Assembly (NCBI RefSeq): GCF_050947335.1
Contig: NC_134993.1
Coordinates: 9,920,001 to 9,984,000, forward strand
Direction of reading: 5' to 3'
Source of the DNA: Megachile rotundata
Taxonomy: Eukaryota > Arthropoda > Insecta > Hymenoptera > Megachilidae
DNA length: 64,000 nucleotides
A program made the position numbers and the translations under genes. A model generated the notes under the pieces. The model was given only the letters and a program-made list of their open reading frames with translations. It was not told where the DNA came from and ran no database searches. Positions within the stretch are counted from its first letter, which is position 1. The number at the start of each line of letters is the position of its first letter. Shown one piece after another: positions 59,321-64,000 of this stretch.

Positions 59321-59929
59321 TAACCAACAAATTCAATAACCCTGTAATTTCCCTGTACCCCCAAAAATTCTCCAAAAATTCTCCCAAAAATAAAATCCAA
59401 AAAATCTCAGAAAACCTCAATAAAAAAAAAAATTACATGGTGAAAATAATTCTCTCACCGTTCATTTTGAAAGCAGCAGTTTATCACTATACTCGTAGCT
59501 TCACAGCAAGCAATTACTCGAACGTGTAGGGGCGTAGTGATTCGCCCGATTCCTCCTTTGTTGAATTGTGCCCAAGTCTCGAGCGACGTGGCAGAATTTT
59601 CCGCCAACGAAGTTTCGCGAACACGCGTATTAGGACGAAGTCGCTGATTTTCACTCGTTGCGATCTCGTCGACGACGTAATCGAGTTAATGTAACATGTA
59701 CGAGACTGCATTCGGGTGTGAGAATCAATTTATGCAACGCGAGGACGGTCGTCAAAGGATTAAAAGGGATACTGTGTCTATTTTATTAATTTTGTTCATG
59801 ATTGCTGACAATGTTTGATATATTTTTAGAGATTTTTGTAGAAATTATTTTAAGTTTTATAGTTTATTTGTGACTATGTTTGTTGTTTGTTGAGAGATTT
59901 GAGTTTTGGTTCGTGGAAGATGGTTGCGT
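59321..59929. other. unique spacer
   Basis: GC-balanced at about 59440-59760, otherwise AT-rich. No gene recognised. Confidence 0.45.
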
Positions 59930-60480
59930 TCAAAATGGCCGATCGATAGTTATAGTAAACAACGAAATTTACTAGTTTAAATTTTACTGATTTATGAATT
60001 TATAAGTTCTTAAGTTTAGAAATTCTTAAATTCAGAAATTCTCAAATTTGGAAGTTGTCAAGTTTACAAATATTTTTAATTGTAGAAATTCTCAAGTTTA
60101 GAAAAGGCTTCACTTCTGTTACCAAGACAAGATGGCCGACGGACAGTTATGGCAGACAGTGACTGACTTCGAATGTTCTGAACTGAAATATAATTTAATG
60201 ATACAAAATTAATGCAACATAGTACTTATATCATGTATGAAGCTTACAGTTTGCTGAAAATTTTTGTATAAAGCTTCATTAATATTGTCAAGACAAAATG
60301 GCTGACGATTATAGAAAATAATGAACAATTTTTAAATTTGTGAAGTCAAACGTATTTTCATGACATAAAACCGACACACAATATCACTTATATTATATCA
60401 ATCTTTTCTTTAAAGTTTGCTGAATATTTCCGTATAGACATTTCATGAATATTCATACAAAATGGCCGACGTGCAGTCAC
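59930..60480. promoter_or_regulatory. second cluster of AAAATGGCNGAC motifs
   Basis: CAAAATGGCCGATCG at 59932, CAAGATGGCCGACGG at 60129, CAAAATGGCTGACG at 60294 and CAAAATGGCCGACG at 60461, all in plus orientation about 165-200 bases apart. Same motif as the 36 kb cluster, with a similar CAGTTAYRGYA-like follow-on (ACAGTTATGGCA, ATAGTTATAGTA). May be a diverged dispersed repeat rather than factor binding sites. Confidence 0.4.
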
Positions 60481-61190
60481 ATCAAGCAGTGTTCGAAATG
60501 TAGAAAAATATAATATTTCAAAATTCATTCATTATTTTATAAGCAATATTTTAAAGGAATAATATTCAATTTGAAAATTTTTACCACATTTGTCTAAAAA
60601 AAGAAATTACAAATATAAATACTACTGTGTTATTAAATGTAATTAAAAGCTACTATGTTAATCCAAAAGAGTCTATTCCATCGACTACAAAAAACAGCAA
60701 AAGTACTTTCCTCCTTCCTTTTCACTGTATATTCAGCATTTATGAGAAAGAACGCTGGTTAATTGCTTCCACAAACAAGCTATCTACTAATGCATATTAA
60801 TGAAATAAATATTGTTCTCTATAACAAGCTACTCCTTCGGAAGCTAAACGTTTAACACGACCGTAGTGAAAGTGTATGTCTGTTTGAAAAGTGAAAGTAA
60901 AAACACCTTCAAGCAACACTTTAATCAAAATAATTATTTATTATACATTTGCTATTAATTTTAACAAATTATATACATTCATTATTTTCTTAAAATGGCT
61001 TCAAAATATTTTATGGAGCAATCTACAAAATGTTATCCCACTCTCATATTTCAGAAACGACTTAAAATATGAAATACTATTTCAAACATAAGTTGTAGAC
61101 AACAATTTAAATAAAATGACAACAATTTGACTTTGCATGGTTTGAACATTTAAGTTTCTTAAATAAGGCTCCATTTTCTATTGCATATAA
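60481..61190. other. AT-rich spacer
   Basis: AT-rich unique sequence, nothing recognised. Confidence 0.5.
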
Positions 61191-61395
61191 CCCTCGTTTC
61201 AAAACACTATCTATGTATGTTTCTTGTGCACGTCATTCCCAAGGTATGAAGCTTCAAAGTTGACACCTAGATGGCGTCTGATCGTGCAACCTTCGCGGTG
61301 CACTTTGGGTAATGGGAATACCGACGATGCGTCAACTCTGAAGCTTCATATCTTAGACTTATACGAACAACATAGATAATGTTTCGAAACGAGGG
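61191..61395. mobile_element. small inverted-repeat element (MITE-like)
   Basis: Arms of about 65-72 bases face each other. The left begins CCCTCGTTTCAAAACACTAT and continues to TATGAAGCTTCAAAGTTGAC (ending 61264). The right (61331-61394) is GTCAACTCTGAAGCTTCATA running to CGTTTCGAAACGAGGG-like sequence. Outer 27 and inner 20 bases match with few differences; the middle has small indels. The loop is about 65 bases. No coding capacity and no convincing target duplication, since the right end abuts a minisatellite. Confidence 0.7.
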
Positions 61396-62560
61396 ATTCA
61401 CAAATTCACAAATTTTCAAATTCACAAATTCACAAATTCACAGTTTCACAAATTCTCAAATTTACAAATTCTCAAATTTACAAATTCTCAAATTTACAAA
61501 TTCTCAAATTTACAAATTCTCAAATTTACAAATTCTCAAATTCACAAATTCACAAATTCACAAATTCACAAATTCACAAATTCACAAATTCACAAATTCA
61601 CAAATTCACAAATTCACAAATTCACAAATTCACAAATTCACAAATTTACAAATTCTCAAATTCACAAATTCACAAATTCACAAATTCACAAATTCACAAA
61701 TCCACAAATCCACAAATTCTCAAATTTACAAATTCTCAAATTTACAAATTCTCAAATTTACAAATTCTCAAATTCTCAAATTCACAAATTTTCAAATTTT
61801 CAAATTCACAAATTCTTACATCTCCAAATTCTCAGATCCCCAAATACCCACACCCCTCAATTTTCACATCCCCAAATTCTCACATCTCCAAATTTTCACA
61901 TTTCCAAATTCTCATATTCCCAAATTCTCAAACCCCCAAATTCTCACATTCCCAAATACTCACATCCCCAAATTCTCAGATCCCCAAATTCTTAGATCCC
62001 CAAATACTCACACCCCCAAATTCTCACATTCCCAAATTTTCAAACCCCTAAATTCTCAAATTTATAAATTCCCAAATCCCCAAATCCTCAGATCCCAAAT
62101 TCTCAAACTCTCAAATTCTCAAATCTCCAAATTCTCACATCCTCAAATTCTCACATCCTCAAATTCTCAGATCCCCAAATTCTTAGATCCCCAAATACTC
62201 ACACCCCCAAATTCTCACATTCCCAAATTTTCAAACCCCTAAATTCTCAAATTTATAAATTCCCAAATCCCCAAATCCTCAGATCCCAAATTCTCAAACC
62301 CCCAAATTCTCATATCCCCAAATTCTCAAACCCCCAAATTCTCACATCCCCAAATACTCACATCCCCAAATTCTCAAACCCCCAAATTCTCACATCCCCA
62401 AACATTCACACCCCCAAATTCTCAAATCCCCAAACTTTCATTTCCCCAAATTTTCAAACCCCTAAACTCTAAAATTTATAAATTCCCAAATCACCAAATC
62501 CTCAGATCCCAAATTCTCAAATCCCCAAATTCTCACATTCTCATACACAAACACAAGTAA
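61396..62560. repeat. minisatellite, TTCACAAAT then CCCCAAATTCTCACAT-type
   Basis: 9-base TTCACAAAT units to about 61810, then 16-18 base CCCCAAATTCTCACATC units. A block of about 190 bases (CTCAGATCCCCAAATTCTTA onward) is duplicated near 61974 and 62166. A 287-codon plus-strand frame (61379-62242) is an artefact of the period. Confidence 0.94.
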
Positions 62561-63124
62561 TCAAGCTCAATATTTTCATCCCTTATTAGGAGCAAATTAA
62601 ACGAACGTCATCTTTAAATAAAATAGGTAATCAGCTACTGCTATATTTACGTGTAGCAATTAAACAACGCCGGAATCGTAACAATGGCGTCCGCTGAACA
62701 AGCTTCTTTCCGTCGACAATGGAGAAGATAATACTGCAAATTTCTCGAGGAAATTCATCTCCTCTGTCTTCTTCCTTCGGATATTTTCATGTCGGCGCAC
62801 AAGTTTCTGTTTAAAAACTCGGACAATTGTTCTTTATTAGATGTGTATACAAGGCTGCGACGACGGACAATGGACGACGTGAATATTGTTTTCAGCGTCG
62901 TTTCGAATGGCTACGGTAGAGAGACTGCTCGAAAACCGGATTTTCCTTTAATTACGACTTCTTCAACGCGGATTCCTACGGGAGAGATACTCGAAAACGC
63001 GCGATCCTTCGTTTGATGTTACTACTGTGTCTCCGGTGTATCAACTCTTGTATTTGGGGGACGGATTTAAAATGGGAAAATTTTTCGGATGAAAGTTGTG
63101 GGTTGGTCATCAGACAATTGGAGA
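62561..63124. other. unique spacer between opposed arrays
   Basis: GC-balanced unique sequence with a 75-codon plus frame (62789-63016) without recognisable motif. Confidence 0.45.
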
Positions 63125-64000
63125 TGATTTGAGAATTTAGGGGTTTGAGAATTTGGGGATTTGGGAATTTATAAATTTGGTAATTTTGGGATATGTGAAA
63201 ATTTGAGTATGTGAGAATTTGCATATGTGAGAATTTAGATATGTGAGAATTTGGAGACGTAAGGATTTAGAGATATGTGAGAATTTGCATATGTGGGAAT
63301 TTGGGTATGTGACAATTTGGGGATGTGACAATTTGGTTATGTAAGAATTTGGAGATGTAAGGATTTGGAAATATGTGTGAATTTGCATATGTGAGAATTT
63401 AGATATGTGAGAATTTGGAGACGTAAGGATTTAGAGATATGTGAGAATTTGCATATGTGAGAAATTGGGGATGGAAGAATTTGCATATGTGGGAATTTGG
63501 GTATATGAGAATTTGGATATGCGAAAATTTGGAGACGTAAGGATTTGGAGATATGTGAGAATTTGGATATGTAAGAATTTGAGTATGTGACAATTTGGGG
63601 ATGTGAGAATTTGCATATGTGAGAATTTGGGTATGTGACAATTTGGGGATGTGAGAATTTGGCTATGTGAGAATTTGGGTATGTGACAATTTGGGGATGT
63701 GACACTTTGGCTATGTGAGAATTTGGAAACGTAAGGATTTGGAGATATGTGAGAATTTGGGTATGTGAGAATTTGCATATGTGAGAATTTAGATATGTGA
63801 GAATTTGGAGACGTCAGGATTTAGAGATATGTGAGAATTTGCATATGTGAGAATTTGGGGATGGGAGAATTTGCATATGTGGGAATTTGGGTATGTGACA
63901 ATTTGGGGTCGTGACAATTTGGTTATGTAAGAATTTGGAGTCGTAAGGATTTGGAGATATGTGAGAATTTGGGTATGTGTGAATTTGCATATGTGAGAAT
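63125..64000. repeat. minisatellite, GTGAGAATTTGGGGAT-type, running off the window
   Basis: Units of 16-17 bases (ATATGTGAGAATTTGCAT, GTGACAATTTGGGGAT). It is the reverse complement in type of the array at 61810-62560. Large repeated blocks are visible (GAGACGTAAGGATTTAGAG at 63251 and 63418, GGAGACGTCAGGATTTAGAG near 63806). Minus-strand frames of Ser-His-Pro-Gln-Ile type are artefacts. Confidence 0.93.

Noticed and set aside
61379..62242. 287-codon plus-strand open frame (Phe-Thr-Asn-Ser-Gln-Ile repeats)
   Set aside because: It is a direct read of the 9 bp TTCACAAAT and longer CCCCAAATTCTCACATC minisatellite. Composition and period follow the DNA unit, and similar frames open on either strand of every such array.
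1..64000. tRNA, rRNA or known microRNA genes
   Set aside because: No sequence with tRNA A and B boxes or recognisable rRNA or conserved microRNA segments was noticed. The only tRNA-like string is the copia primer site.

Overview
This is a eukaryotic, gene-poor, AT-rich window, almost certainly from an insect and most likely a hymenopteran (bee-like). I infer this from spliced exons of an insect nephrin-type immunoglobulin gene, a Ty1/copia element whose primer site matches the anticodon half of initiator tRNA-Met as in Drosophila copia, a mariner relic, frequent AACCTAACCT-type strings (the TTAGG telomere repeat class of insects), and AT-rich DNA alternating with short CpG-rich unique islands. 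The species cannot be fixed from sequence alone. There are no prokaryotic genes, operons or CRISPR arrays.

Protein-coding content is small. Two plus-strand exons (9620-9763 and 19687-19860, both phase 1 to phase 1) together encode the first Ig domain of a nephrin/Sns/Hibris-type cell adhesion receptor. They are split by a 9.9 kb intron. No other exon of this gene could be recognised, so the window is probably two exons plus very long introns of one gene. The intron holds an apparently complete, antisense Ty1/copia retrotransposon (12977-17743). It has 195 bp LTRs that read identically, a 5 bp target duplication, a primer-binding site, a polypurine tract and one uninterrupted 1391-residue Gag-Pol frame.

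Roughly a third of the window by hand tally is tandem repeat: 8/9/16 bp minisatellites of the GGGAATTT / GGGAAATTA / CCCCACATCCCCAAAT type (10.0, 12.7-12.97, 17.7-18.8, 21.2, 22.1, 26.2, 29.0, 40.4, 42.8, 58.4, 61.4 and 63.1 kb), and longer arrays with units of 10, 11, 25, 27, 31, 33, 124, 130 and 162 bp. Several arrays have a higher-order period. Most long open frames in the window are artefacts of repeat units whose length is divisible by three or that lack stops.

Layout: 0-9.5 kb, AT-rich DNA with 12, 31, 11 and 9 bp arrays and two duplicated blocks; 9.6-19.9 kb, the two Ig exons with minisatellites and the copia element; 20-35 kb, minisatellites and unique spacers; 35-38 kb, a block rich in AAAATGGCNGAC motifs and two direct duplications; 38.7-43.8 kb, GTTCAGTTCG and C-rich/G-rich arrays; 45.9-50.6 kb, three structured arrays (124, 33 and 162 bp); 52-53 kb, AT-rich arrays; 56.1-57.8 kb, a 161 bp duplication and a mariner relic with an internally amplified 63 bp segment; 58-64 kb, minisatellites, a small inverted-repeat element at 61.2 kb, and arrays in opposite orientation at the right edge.

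The most unusual items are a palindromic core (arms like CCGTAACTGAGCG) that recurs in three differently organised loci, the mariner transposase segment turned into a 63 bp tandem array, the 61.2 kb inverted-repeat element, and the clustered AAAATGGCNGAC motif.
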